Part shown: one piece after another, positions 39,165 to 47,478 of the stretch
Position numbering within the stretch: position 1 is the stretch's first letter
Layout: every line of letters begins with the position of its first letter
NCBI RefSeq assembly: GCF_900107685.1
Contig: NZ_FNRQ01000001.1
Span: forward strand, 310,001-374,000
Reading direction: 5' to 3'
Source of the DNA: Paraburkholderia sartisoli
Lineage (GTDB): Bacteria; Pseudomonadota; Gammaproteobacteria; Burkholderiales; Burkholderiaceae
DNA: 64,000 bases
Translations under genes and position numbers: made by a program
Notes under the pieces: generated by a model
What the model was told of the DNA's origin: nothing
The model's database searches: none
The model's input: only the letters and a program-made list of their open reading frames with translations

Positions 39165-39373
39165 TTGGCCGATTAGCCGTGGTGTTCTTGCGCACGAGTT
39201 GTATTTGGTTGGTTGCGTGTTCGATCGCGTGGGTTGGAGGCAGTTACCTGTACGCTACTTTTAATGGCTTACATTACTCTCCGGGATTGCGTGATGTAGC
39301 TGCTGTAGTTCGACTTGCTTTCTTCATATCGCTAGCATTTGCGCTGATGGCCTGGATGAAAATACGGAGTTGA
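39161..39373 (+). CDS. Orphan CDI immunity candidate, 2-TM membrane protein
   Basis: This is a 70-residue protein with two hydrophobic segments (about 8-30 and 46-66) and a short basic tail. Its start overlaps the stop of the orphan toxin segment (ATGA at 39161-39164), exactly as bcpI does with bcpA. It is not obviously similar to BcpI residue by residue, but the size, topology and coupling match. Keeping it would protect the cell from siblings that still carry this toxin as their active end. Confidence 0.68.
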   Translation: MIGRLAVVFLRTSCIWLVACSIAWVGGSYLYATFNGLHYSPGLRDVAAVVRLAFFISLAFALMAWMKIRS

Positions 39374-39404
39374 CAACAACCCCGGCGCTGGCCGGGGTTG
39401 TTGT
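39373..39404 (+). terminator. Strong hairpin terminator inside the CDI locus
   Basis: A perfect 14-bp GC-rich stem (ACAACAACCCCGGC / GCCGGGGTTGTTGT) with a 4-nt GCTG loop lies directly after the orphan immunity gene, its first base being the last base of the stop codon. Only a few T follow. It would separate bcpA and the first two modules from the third module and bcpO-bcpB. Confidence 0.75.
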
Positions 39405-39434
39405 TTGCGAGTGTTGTTCAGTTGCGTCTGCTGA

Positions 39435-39896
39435 GTCGTTGCCGCGTATGGGCCCAGTAATGCTATTTTTAGCGTCGGGGACGGTAGTACTGATGCGTCG
39501 AGCGCGAGCAATTCAACAAATCAGTCGGGGAAATCCGATCCAGCAAACACTAAAGTTCCGTCTTCGATCCTGGGTCGTGATGGAAAGTTACCGGCCGGGA
39601 TTGGCGGGACGGGTACGCCGATCCCGATGGAGCCGACCAGCAACCCTAGCGCAACAGCAGAGCAATTCGCAAAGGCGGCGTTCAACGGTCAGATGCCGGT
39701 CAAGGTCGTGAATAACATTACGGGCGAAGGGAGTTGGGTTGCTATCATGCCCGACGGAACAGCCATTACTTATCGACCTGCGGGACAGGCTTCCACAGCA
39801 ACGGCGACAACTACGGCGACCGTTGAAATCAACAGCGCAGCGGTTAGAAACATCAACAATGGCAATGTGGCTAAGTTCAAATTTCCCGGCGAGTGA
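39435..39896 (+). pseudogene. Second displaced CdiA C-terminal toxin fragment
   Basis: One frame is open from a stop at 39432-39434 to TGA at 39894-39896 and reads as a continuous toxin-like domain without a start codon at its beginning. An internal ATG at 39627 gives 89 residues. It contains SILGRDGKLPAGIGGTGTPI, NNITGEGSWVAIMPDGT and YRPAGQAS, and ends KFKFPGE. The style is that of polymorphic toxin C-termini that are swapped behind filamentous exoproteins. It is polar, not hydrophobic, so this toxin differs from the other two; an enzymatic activity is possible but I cannot name it. A likely immunity gene starts 8 nt downstream. Confidence 0.65.
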
Positions 39897-39903
39897 GGAG
39901 CCA

Positions 39904-40611
39904 ATGTTCTCGTTTCCAGCTAATAGTTACCAGCGGCAACTCATTGTTGCTGCTCTAGATGACTTCACGCCGAATGCAGCCTTTCCGGATTTTTTGGGTG
40001 GGCAGTATGGGTCCAATCCTGAAGTATGGAAGCAAGCGGTATTGGACTTTCTTTGCATCAATCTAAGGTGTGGGCTTATTGAAGCTACGCACAGACCTGA
40101 GCTTTCGCAACGCCGAGATGTGCAAGCACTCGAAGTCCTCTTGAGGCAGGGGGATATGGAGAATGGGTTGCCGACCGATATCGTTTGGGACGCTTTGTAC
40201 TTCAATGGAACAGAAAAGCTCAACGCATTGCTCGAAGGCATAGGTATGCGGACGTGGGATGCGGTCGCGCGTGGTCCAGATTCGTGTTTGATTTCTGAGT
40301 TAGCAAATCTCTATGCGAATAGTGCGAATAGTTGGTCGGGGTATGTGCCCGGTAATGCGATACTCAAAAACGGTGGTGATAGCGATGTTCAACAAGAACC
40401 TTATGACGAGATTGAGCGATTGATGAGTGAATCGCTCGCGCAAGTTGAAAGAGAAATATCTGAACGAGATCGCAACGACGTCGCCGAATATATTGAGTTT
40501 GGTGAATATGGCGTGGCTTATGAGTTGCTGACTTGTGTTCTTGACAAGCAGCAGATCGTCTACCCGGCACCATTAAATATCGCTGGGAAGATGATGGGTA
40601 TGAGTCGCTAA
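39904..40611 (+). CDS. Predicted immunity protein with MafI-like C-terminal part
   Basis: This is a 235-residue soluble, acidic protein. Residues about 165-233 look like the MafI family of small immunity proteins (EYIEFGEYGVAYELLTCVL, then IAGKMMGMS). Residues 1-150 form a separate domain I do not recognise, so the protein may be a fusion of two immunity units or one large one. The ribosome binding site GAGGAG lies just before the ATG, overlapping the end of the toxin fragment. Base composition is visibly more AT-rich than the housekeeping genes around, which suggests foreign origin. Confidence 0.65.
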   Translation: MFSFPANSYQRQLIVAALDDFTPNAAFPDFLGGQYGSNPEVWKQAVLDFLCINLRCGLIEATHRPELSQRRDVQALEVLLRQGDMENGLPTDIVWDALYFNGTEKLNALLEGIGMRTWDAVARGPDSCLISELANLYANSANSWSGYVPGNAILKNGGDSDVQQEPYDEIERLMSESLAQVEREISERDRNDVAEYIEFGEYGVAYELLTCVLDKQQIVYPAPLNIAGKMMGMSR

Positions 40612-40615
40612 CGTA

Positions 40616-40657
40616 ACAAACAGCAAGCCCAGCCATAGGACCGAGTTCGCTGTTTGT
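40616..40657 (+). promoter_or_regulatory. Long-loop hairpin upstream of bcpO
   Basis: A 9-bp stem (ACAAACAGC at 40616-40624 and GCTGTTTGT at 40649-40657) closes a 24-nt loop, followed by AT-rich sequence up to the ribosome binding site of the lipoprotein gene. It could be a weak terminator for the immunity gene or part of a bcpO promoter region. Confidence 0.35.
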
Positions 40658-40734
40658 AGAGTCGTTCAATCCGGCGTGATGACACTTTACTTTTTCTATT
40701 CTTTCGGAGAACAATTGAAAATTGAGGAAGCGCG

Positions 40735-41385
40735 ATGATGCGCAATTTGCAGCTTTTTGTCCGTACATTAACGGCAGGTGGCATTTTCATATTCACGGCC
40801 GGTTGCACGCCAACGCACTATGTCACTACTGCAACGCCCGATTACGATTCGACCGTATCGGCGCGCATGCGTATCCAGTCAGGCAACGACCTGCAAGCCG
40901 CTTCGTTCAGAGTGGGCGCGTGCTACTCGAATGCGTGGCAGAGCGACTCGCAGCGGGTCAGCGTAGATGATGGTTTCTGGGCACGCTACAAATACTCGTC
41001 ACGCAGCGTCGTGATTGGTATGCCACAGAGTCCTCGGTCGTGGATGCGTATTGAAGGCCTGCGTTTCAAGGACATAATCCGGGAATACGTCGTTCCAGCT
41101 GGGCAGCCGATCACGTTATCGATGAGTACAGCCGGTGACGTAGGTAGCAGCAAGTATGGCGGCTATTCGTGGTCCTGCAAGCCGCACGAGATGACTTTCA
41201 CGCCGGTCGCTGGGCAAGACTACGACGTGTACATGGCTTTGCAGGAAGAAGGACGCAAGTCGCATAGCTGTTCGATCGAGGTTCGCCGAATCGACGCAGG
41301 CGGACTGGACGAACCTGTGCAAACACGTTACGCGCCTAAATGTCCGTCGCCCGACACGGAGACCACAACACGACGGGGGCCGTGA
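40735..41385 (+). CDS. Lipoprotein in the BcpO position
   Basis: This 216-residue protein has a hydrophobic start and the lipobox TAGC at about 23-26, so it should be lipid-modified and attached to a membrane facing the periplasm. Its place between the immunity genes and bcpB matches bcpO of Burkholderia-type CDI loci, where a lipoprotein aids inhibition. I recall BcpO as smaller, and I could not confirm homology, so the symbol is withheld. It contains four or more cysteines (GACYSN, YSWSCKPHE, SHSCSIE), which could form disulfides. A GAGGA ribosome binding site precedes the first of two adjacent ATG codons. Confidence 0.7.
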   Translation: MMRNLQLFVRTLTAGGIFIFTAGCTPTHYVTTATPDYDSTVSARMRIQSGNDLQAASFRVGACYSNAWQSDSQRVSVDDGFWARYKYSSRSVVIGMPQSPRSWMRIEGLRFKDIIREYVVPAGQPITLSMSTAGDVGSSKYGGYSWSCKPHEMTFTPVAGQDYDVYMALQEEGRKSHSCSIEVRRIDAGGLDEPVQTRYAPKCPSPDTETTTRRGP

Positions 41386-41432
41386 ACGGCGGCACGCAGT
41401 CAAGTCCATAAAAAATAATAGAGAAAAATTCA

Positions 41433-43196
41433 ATGCATTATTCGCGCATTGCGACCGCCCTGTCAGTCGGCCTCGCGTTTGTTGCGCTCGACGCCTCAGC
41501 CCAATTGTCGCCACCCTCGTCCGATTTCGCAAATGCGGCACGCAGCTCGGCCCAGCAACAGCAGCTCATCGAGCAACAACGCCAGGCGGCCGAACGCGAG
41601 CGAACCCTGAATGCGCCGGGCGTACGCTTTGCCGCACCGTTGGTTGGAATGTACCCAGAGTTGCCTTCTGAACAGCCGTGCTTTCGGGTCAATACCTTCG
41701 CACTTGAGGTGCCTGCCACGCTGCCGGACGCCGTACGTGCGCAGGGAGCGTCGGCATTGCCGCAGGACCGCTTTGCGTTCGCTCGCGAATGGCTCGACCA
41801 CTACAGCGGCCAGTGCGTCGGCAAGCAGGGCGTCGAGCTGATCGTCAAGGGCCTGTCGCAGTTGATCCTGGGTCGCGGGTACGTCACGACCCGCGTGCTG
41901 GTCCCCGAACAGGACCTGTCGACGGGCACGCTACGTTTGTCGCTGGTGCCCGGTGTGATCAGGCAGATCCGCTTTGCCGATCCGGTTACGCGTGGCACGT
42001 GGAAATCAGCATTCCCTGCTCGAGGCGGTGACGTGGTGAACCTGCGCGATCTTGAACAGGGGCTTGAGCAGATGAAGCGCGTTCCCAACCAGGATGTCGA
42101 GATGCAGATCGAGCCGACCAGTGTTCCCGGTGAAAGCGATGTGGTGATCGACGTGAAACGCGCAAAACCATGGAACGTCGTCGCGTCGGTCGACAATTCC
42201 GGCCAACGCGCGACAGGCAAATTGCAGGGCAATCTGTCGCTGGGCATTGACAACCCACTCGGCCTGAACGATCTGTTCAACATCGGGGCGAATCAGGATC
42301 TCGAACTTGGTGACAAGCGTCTCGGCTCACATGGCTTCAACAGCTTCTATTCAGTGCCTTGGGGCTACTGGACCGCCACCGTATCCGGCAACGCCAACAC
42401 GTACTATCAGCAGATCGCGGGTGTGAACCAGACTTTCGTGTCGAGCGGCAACCAGCAGACGCTGGGAGCGAAGCTCCAGCGCGTCGTGAGCCGCACACAG
42501 AACGATGTGTTTGGCGTCGAGTTCCAGTTGACGAAGCGCTGGGGGGCGAGTTTCATCGACGACGCGGAGATTTCGCAACAGCGCCGTGACAATACGTTCG
42601 TCGAGGCCGGCGTGACTGATCGGCATTATTTCGGCGCGGCCCAGTTCGACGGGAGTCTCGCATACCGGCAGGGTATCGGCTGGCTCGGCGCGACGCCGGA
42701 CACATTGGTGCAATCCGGCGGTCCGACGTATCGCTTCCACATGGCCGTGCTCGATGCGAATCTCTCGGTGCCATTCGCAGTCGCGAACCAGAACTTGCGA
42801 TACGTGACGACGCTACACGGACAGTTCACGAACGACACTCTGTTCTATATCGACGACCTGACAATCGGCAGTCGCTACACGGTACGCGGTTTCGACGGCG
42901 AAACGATGCTCGCGGCCGAGCGCGGTTTTTACTGGCGCAACGAACTGCAGGCGGCAATAGGTGCGACGGGGCAGGCGGTGTACGCGGGTATCGACTACGG
43001 TCACGTGCTCGGGCCGAACACAGCGTTTCTCGCCGGCACGCAACTCGCCGGCGCGGTGGTCGGCCTGCGCGGAGGCTTGCCGACCCGCTTCGGCGCGTAC
43101 TCCTACGACGTCTTCGTGGGTACGCCGATCTACAAACCGTCAGATTTTCCGACCGCGCGTGTGACGGCTGGATTTCAGCTGACTGCGCAGTTTTAG
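41433..43196 (+). CDS. bcpB: Two-partner secretion outer-membrane transporter (BcpB/CdiB, FhaC family)
   Basis: This 587-residue protein has a signal peptide ending LDASAQ, a Gln/Ala-rich helix (about 35-60, the plug helix), two POTRA domains (about 75-240) and a 16-strand barrel. The barrel carries the conserved loop-6 motif VRGFDGE at 484-490 and ends in Phe. It recognises the TPS domain of BcpA and exports it through the outer membrane. Its presence downstream of toxin, immunity and lipoprotein completes the A-I-O-B order seen in Burkholderia. Expression must start downstream of the terminator at 39373 or read through it. Confidence 0.94.
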   Translation: MHYSRIATALSVGLAFVALDASAQLSPPSSDFANAARSSAQQQQLIEQQRQAAERERTLNAPGVRFAAPLVGMYPELPSEQPCFRVNTFALEVPATLPDAVRAQGASALPQDRFAFAREWLDHYSGQCVGKQGVELIVKGLSQLILGRGYVTTRVLVPEQDLSTGTLRLSLVPGVIRQIRFADPVTRGTWKSAFPARGGDVVNLRDLEQGLEQMKRVPNQDVEMQIEPTSVPGESDVVIDVKRAKPWNVVASVDNSGQRATGKLQGNLSLGIDNPLGLNDLFNIGANQDLELGDKRLGSHGFNSFYSVPWGYWTATVSGNANTYYQQIAGVNQTFVSSGNQQTLGAKLQRVVSRTQNDVFGVEFQLTKRWGASFIDDAEISQQRRDNTFVEAGVTDRHYFGAAQFDGSLAYRQGIGWLGATPDTLVQSGGPTYRFHMAVLDANLSVPFAVANQNLRYVTTLHGQFTNDTLFYIDDLTIGSRYTVRGFDGETMLAAERGFYWRNELQAAIGATGQAVYAGIDYGHVLGPNTAFLAGTQLAGAVVGLRGGLPTRFGAYSYDVFVGTPIYKPSDFPTARVTAGFQLTAQF

Positions 43197-43412
43197 TTGA
43201 TTTTCATTCGACGAAGACAGGTATAACGCGCCGCGCGCTACTGATTTATGGCGAGCCCGATGAAACCAGGCAATTGACGCGGGTCAATTTGTTTAATGTG
43301 AGGTCCTGATCTGCGCGAGTAACAAGAAAGTCGGCCATCGCTCCCAAAAAACAGGTCAACGAAGAGGCGAAAGCGCGCGCCTTTGCCTCCCACGGCACCC
43401 AAAGCCAACGCC
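43197..43412. other. Right edge of the CDI locus
   Basis: About 216 nt between the convergent ends of bcpB and lnt. I see no perfect terminator, gene or direct repeat matching the left edge near 28118. Confidence 0.5.
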
Positions 43413-45098
43413 TTATCCCCCCGACTCCTCATTTTCGCGCCGTTCCCGCCCCGGCCCAAACGCAAACCCGAATGCGAGCAGCAGCAGCGAAACCGCCAGC
43501 ACCGTGTTGTTGCCGCTCGTCACGTATGGCGTTTCCCCCGCCGTGCCCTGCACGGTCGCTTCGAGCGAGCCTTTCGTGTACACGGGCAGGCGCGCGATCA
43601 CCTTGCCCTGCGCATCGATCACCGCCGTGGTGCCGGTGTTCGTCGCGCGCAGCATCGGCCGGCCGGTTTCCAGCGAGCGCATCCGCGCAATCTGCAGATG
43701 CTGGTCGAGCGCGATCGTGTCGCCGAACCACGCGAGGTTCGTCGAGTTGACGAGCACGCCCGGCGACGCGTCGCTCTCGCGCACGGTCCGCGCGATCTCT
43801 TCGCCGAAGATGTCCTCGTAGCAGATATCGAGCGCTATCGGCTGGTTGTGAACCATGAACGGCTTTTGCACCGGATCGCCACGCGCGAAATCGCCGAGCG
43901 GGATACGCATCAGGTTCACGAACCAGCGAAAGCCCCACGGCACGAATTCACCGAACGGCACGAGATGATGCTTGTCGTAGCGGTACACGTCGCGCGAACC
44001 CGGCGTGATGCCGAACAGGCTGTTCGTATAGTCGACGACCTGGCCTTCCGGCGTGATCGTGCCGCCGATCGCGCCGAACACGATCGACGAATCCGTCGAG
44101 TCGGCGAACTGGCGCACGGCGGTGGCGAACGATTGAGGAACCTGCTGGGCCAGCACCGGAATCGCGGTCTCCGGCGTGACGATCAGATCGGCCGGCTTCG
44201 CTACGATCATCTGCTGGAATTCGTTGATCGCGGTGATGACGCCGGATTCCTCGAACTTCATTTCCTGCTTCACGTTGCCCTGGAGCAGCCGCACGGAAAG
44301 CGGTGCGCCGGACGGCACCGTCCATTGGACCCAGGGCAGCATCATGCCCGCCGCGAGCAGGCCGAGCGCGACGACGGCCGGCGTGAGCGTGCGGACAAGG
44401 CGTGCGTTGCCGGTTCGCGTCCCGCCGCCCGTGGTTCCGCGCGAACGCGTCGCGGCCTGCACGATCAGCGCGGCCACGAGCGCCAGCACCCAGCCGACGC
44501 CGTACACGCCGGCGACGGGCGCAAAGCCGGCGAGCGGGCCGTCGACCTGCGCATAGCCGCTCGCGAGCCACGGAAAGCCGGTGAACACCGTACCGCGCGC
44601 CCATTCGCCGATCGCCCAGGCGCTCGCGAACGCGAACGCGCCGTGCCACGTCGGTGAAAACGGTTTGTCGCCGAGCCGGCCGTTACGCGCGTGTCCGGCG
44701 CAAAACGACCAGACGCCCGCGGCCAGCGCCGGATACAGCGCGAGATAGAGCGAAAACAGCACCAGCGCCGTGCCCGCGAGCGGCGCGGCCATGCCGCCGT
44801 AGAAGTGCATGCTGACGTACAGCCACCACACGCCGGTCACGAAATTGCCGAAGCCGAACGCGCCACCCGTCAGCGCCGCGCTTTTCCAGCCGGTCGCGCG
44901 CGTGAGCCACGCGAACAGGAACACGAAGAGCGCGAGTTCGAGCCAGCCGCCATGCGGCGTGGGGGCGAAGGAGAGGGTGTTCGCCGCGCCCGCAACGAGC
45001 GCAACGAGGTAATGCCAGCGCGGCAGCGCGCGGCCGCCCGCTTGCGCGGTGGTGGACGTCACGCCACGGCGCAGACGGGAAGAGGTCGGGTCGGCCAT
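43413..45098 (-). CDS. lnt: Apolipoprotein N-acyltransferase
   Basis: This 561-residue inner-membrane enzyme adds the third acyl chain to lipoproteins. Several N-terminal membrane helices (about 28-230) precede a nitrilase-like periplasmic domain. The catalytic triad is visible as Glu in VTPETAIP, Lys in YDKHHLVPFGE and Cys in LDICYEDIFG. A final helix lies near 540. It follows corC by 59 nt on the same strand. Its downstream neighbour should be glyQ by synteny, but here the CDI locus lies between. Confidence 0.95.
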   Translation of the reverse strand: MADPTSSRLRRGVTSTTAQAGGRALPRWHYLVALVAGAANTLSFAPTPHGGWLELALFVFLFAWLTRATGWKSAALTGGAFGFGNFVTGVWWLYVSMHFYGGMAAPLAGTALVLFSLYLALYPALAAGVWSFCAGHARNGRLGDKPFSPTWHGAFAFASAWAIGEWARGTVFTGFPWLASGYAQVDGPLAGFAPVAGVYGVGWVLALVAALIVQAATRSRGTTGGGTRTGNARLVRTLTPAVVALGLLAAGMMLPWVQWTVPSGAPLSVRLLQGNVKQEMKFEESGVITAINEFQQMIVAKPADLIVTPETAIPVLAQQVPQSFATAVRQFADSTDSSIVFGAIGGTITPEGQVVDYTNSLFGITPGSRDVYRYDKHHLVPFGEFVPWGFRWFVNLMRIPLGDFARGDPVQKPFMVHNQPIALDICYEDIFGEEIARTVRESDASPGVLVNSTNLAWFGDTIALDQHLQIARMRSLETGRPMLRATNTGTTAVIDAQGKVIARLPVYTKGSLEATVQGTAGETPYVTSGNNTVLAVSLLLLAFGFAFGPGRERRENEESGG

Positions 45099-45157
45099 CG
45101 TTACGCGGTCGGCGGTAAAGGTGAAGGTGAAGGAAAGACGGGATACGTCGGCGAAAA

Positions 45158-46051
45158 TCAGGTCTGGACGTGCTGTGCGTCGCGCTCGCGCTGTCCGGCC
45201 ATCGGGTCGCGGCGCACCAGCAGCATGTGAATCTGCCGCGCATCGCCGCGCAGGATCTCGAAGATCAGGTCGTCGAGGCGGACCTTTTCGCCACGGTGCG
45301 GCACCCGCCCGAAGTGATGCGTGACCAGCCCGCCGATCGTGTCGACTTCCTCGTCGGAATAGTGCGTGTTGAACGCCTCGTTGAACTGCTCGATGCCGGT
45401 CAGCGCCCGCACGCGGAAACGTCCGTCAGGCGAGGCGATGATGTTGCCGCTTTCCTCGTCGAAATCGTATTCGTCCTCGATGTCGCCGACGATCTGTTCC
45501 AGCACGTCTTCAATTGTGATGAGACCCGCGACGCCGCCGTATTCGTCGACGACGATCGCGATGTGATTGCGGTTCACGCGGAAGTCGTGCAGCAGCACGT
45601 TCAGGCGCTTCGATTCCGGGATGAACACGGCCGGGCGCAGCATGCCGCGCACGTCGAACTCTTCTTCCGCGTAGTAGCGCAGCAGGTCTTTCGCGAGCAG
45701 CACGCCGATGATGTTGTCGCGGTTGCCGTCGTACACCGGATAGCGCGAGTGCGCCTTCTCCAGCACGTACGGCATGAATTCTTCAGGGGTTTCCGCGATG
45801 TTGACCGCGTCCATCTGGGCGCGCGGGATCATGATGTCGCGCGCGCAGAGTTCGGACACCTGGAACACGCCTTCGATCATCGACAGCGAATCGGCGTCGA
45901 TCAGATTGCGTTCGTGCGCGTCCTGCAGGATTTCGAGAAGTTCGCCGCGGGAGTCGGGCTCGGGCGAGATGAAGTCGGTCAGCCGCTCGAGGAGCGAGCG
46001 CTTTTCTGGCGGTTTGTCGGTATGGCGTCGACTGGGATACGTGTCGTTCAT
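45158..46051 (-). CDS. corC: CorC/HlyC-type CBS-pair protein
   Basis: This 297-residue cytoplasmic protein has two CBS domains (about 70-195; IMIPRAQMDAV opening and VVDEYGGVAGLITIEDVLE closing) and a C-terminal CorC/HlyC domain (about 210-285). Members bind adenine nucleotides and are linked to Mg/Co homeostasis and membrane integrity; the exact role remains debated. The ATG at 46051 is preferred to an upstream in-frame start at 46111. It lies just upstream of lnt, a common pairing. Confidence 0.92.
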   Translation of the reverse strand: MNDTYPSRRHTDKPPEKRSLLERLTDFISPEPDSRGELLEILQDAHERNLIDADSLSMIEGVFQVSELCARDIMIPRAQMDAVNIAETPEEFMPYVLEKAHSRYPVYDGNRDNIIGVLLAKDLLRYYAEEEFDVRGMLRPAVFIPESKRLNVLLHDFRVNRNHIAIVVDEYGGVAGLITIEDVLEQIVGDIEDEYDFDEESGNIIASPDGRFRVRALTGIEQFNEAFNTHYSDEEVDTIGGLVTHHFGRVPHRGEKVRLDDLIFEILRGDARQIHMLLVRRDPMAGQRERDAQHVQT

Positions 46052-46307
46052 GATGGTGCGCCCGGCAACGCTGGGCGCGTGATGGCAGAGCATCAAGGAT
46101 ACACCACGCACATGGCGGCTCCGTGTCCGGCCGCACCTGGCCGGATGGCTACGCCACGCCCGAGGATGCCCGGAAACAGCCGCGCGGGTCGTGCGACGCG
46201 CGCTTCAACCCCGACACGGAAACTGCGCGACAGGATTTTTCGCCAGAAATGCGGGCGGTTCGGGTGGGTGACGGGCATTTCGCCGCTGGCCGGCGGCCGG
46301 CGTCCGG

Positions 46308-46964
46308 TTACCGGCAGCGGGCGAGCAGCGCCTCGAGCGCGCGATCCGGCATGCCGCTTTCGCGCAGCGCGGCGACGGTGCGGCTGACGTAGTCGAGCGT
46401 CGTGCCGTAGCGGCCGCAGGCGCAACCGAGCACGGTGCGCACGGTGTCGTCGCGCAGCTTGCCGGTATAGCTCGGCACGTCGCGACGCATGACGAAGGCG
46501 AGCGCCGCGACGCGGCGGCCGTCGGCGTGTACGCACGGCAGCCATGCGGGCCGGTAGGAGCCCATCGGCATTTCGCGTCGCCAGAGTGCTTCGAGATGCG
46601 GCATCGCGCCTTCGGCGGCGAGCCGGAACGCGATGCCGGTGCATGAGCCGCCGCGATCGAGCGCGAGAACGAGACCCGGCTGTTCCGGCGTGCCGCGGTT
46701 CACGCGCGACCACAGATAGAGGCCGCGGTGATAGCCGTGTACCTTCGAGCGCGTGGCTTCGATGGTCGGCAGCCCGGGATTCCAGATCAGCGAGCCGTAA
46801 CCGAAGAGCCACAGGTCGCTCTTGTGGTCCCACGAGCGCAGCGTGCATTCCAGCGAGGCCGCGAGTTCCGCGTCCGTCAGCAACCGCGATTCGCCGAGCG
46901 CGGGCGGATAGTCCGGGCAGGGCGCGGTGTTGTGTTCAGCGGGGCTGGGGTAACGGGCGCTCAC
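46308..46964 (-). CDS. Gamma-glutamylcyclotransferase, ChaC-like (glutathione-specific)
   Basis: This 218-residue enzyme cleaves glutathione to 5-oxoproline and Cys-Gly. The substrate loop reads LFGYGSLIWNPG, and the catalytic Glu is in LWRREM. It lies between ybeY (17 nt) and corC (256 nt) on the same strand. The first 50 residues are an N-terminal tail of low conservation. Confidence 0.9.
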   Translation of the reverse strand: MSARYPSPAEHNTAPCPDYPPALGESRLLTDAELAASLECTLRSWDHKSDLWLFGYGSLIWNPGLPTIEATRSKVHGYHRGLYLWSRVNRGTPEQPGLVLALDRGGSCTGIAFRLAAEGAMPHLEALWRREMPMGSYRPAWLPCVHADGRRVAALAFVMRRDVPSYTGKLRDDTVRTVLGCACGRYGTTLDYVSRTVAALRESGMPDRALEALLARCR

Positions 46965-46980
46965 GGTGAAATCCGGCGTG

Positions 46981-47439
46981 TCAGTAAGGATCGGGGAAAC
47001 CGAGTTTCACGAGAATGTCGGTCTCGATGCCTTCCATTTCCTGCGCTTCTTCTTCGACTTCGTGATCGTAGCCCTGCGCGTGAAGCGTGCCGTGAACCAC
47101 GAGGTGCGCATAGTGCGCTTCGAGCGACTTGCCCTGTTCGGCGGCTTCTTTCTCGACCACCGGACAGCACAGGATCAGGTCGCCCGTCACCGGATCGTCT
47201 TCCGATTCGGCGTACGCGAAGGTCAGCACGTTGGTCGCGTAATCCTTGCCGCGATACGTGCGGTTCAGCGTGCGGCCTTCTTCGGCGTCGACGAGGCGCA
47301 CGGTCAGTTCGGCATCCGCGAAGAGCGCGGCCCTGATCCAGCCGGCGACCGTCGCACGCGGCAGGATCGCCTTGTGCCCGGGGAAGGCTTTCGAAGCCGG
47401 AAACTGCAGATTCAGCGAAAGTTTCGGAGCGCGGCTCAT
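46981..47439 (-). CDS. ybeY: Endoribonuclease YbeY
   Basis: This 152-residue zinc metalloenzyme is needed for 16S rRNA 3' end maturation and ribosome quality control. The zinc motif [11 protein letters not shown] gives the three histidines; the preceding NVLTFAY and [11 protein letters not shown] strands are typical. It lies 39 nt after phoH, a nearly universal pairing. Confidence 0.95.
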   Translation of the reverse strand: MSRAPKLSLNLQFPASKAFPGHKAILPRATVAGWIRAALFADAELTVRLVDAEEGRTLNRTYRGKDYATNVLTFAYAESEDDPVTGDLILCCPVVEKEAAEQGKSLEAHYAHLVVHGTLHAQGYDHEVEEEAQEMEGIETDILVKLGFPDPY

Positions 47440-47478
47440 GCGGATGCTTTTCTTTGCGTCGGTTCGATGGTTCAGCGG

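Noticed and set aside
28118-43412. Classical genomic island markers (integrase, tRNA, att repeats)
   Set aside because: I searched by eye at both edges and found none, so no attachment site is claimed.
45158-46111. CorC start at 46111
   Set aside because: The extra 20 residues show no similarity; family begins at the ATG at 46051.
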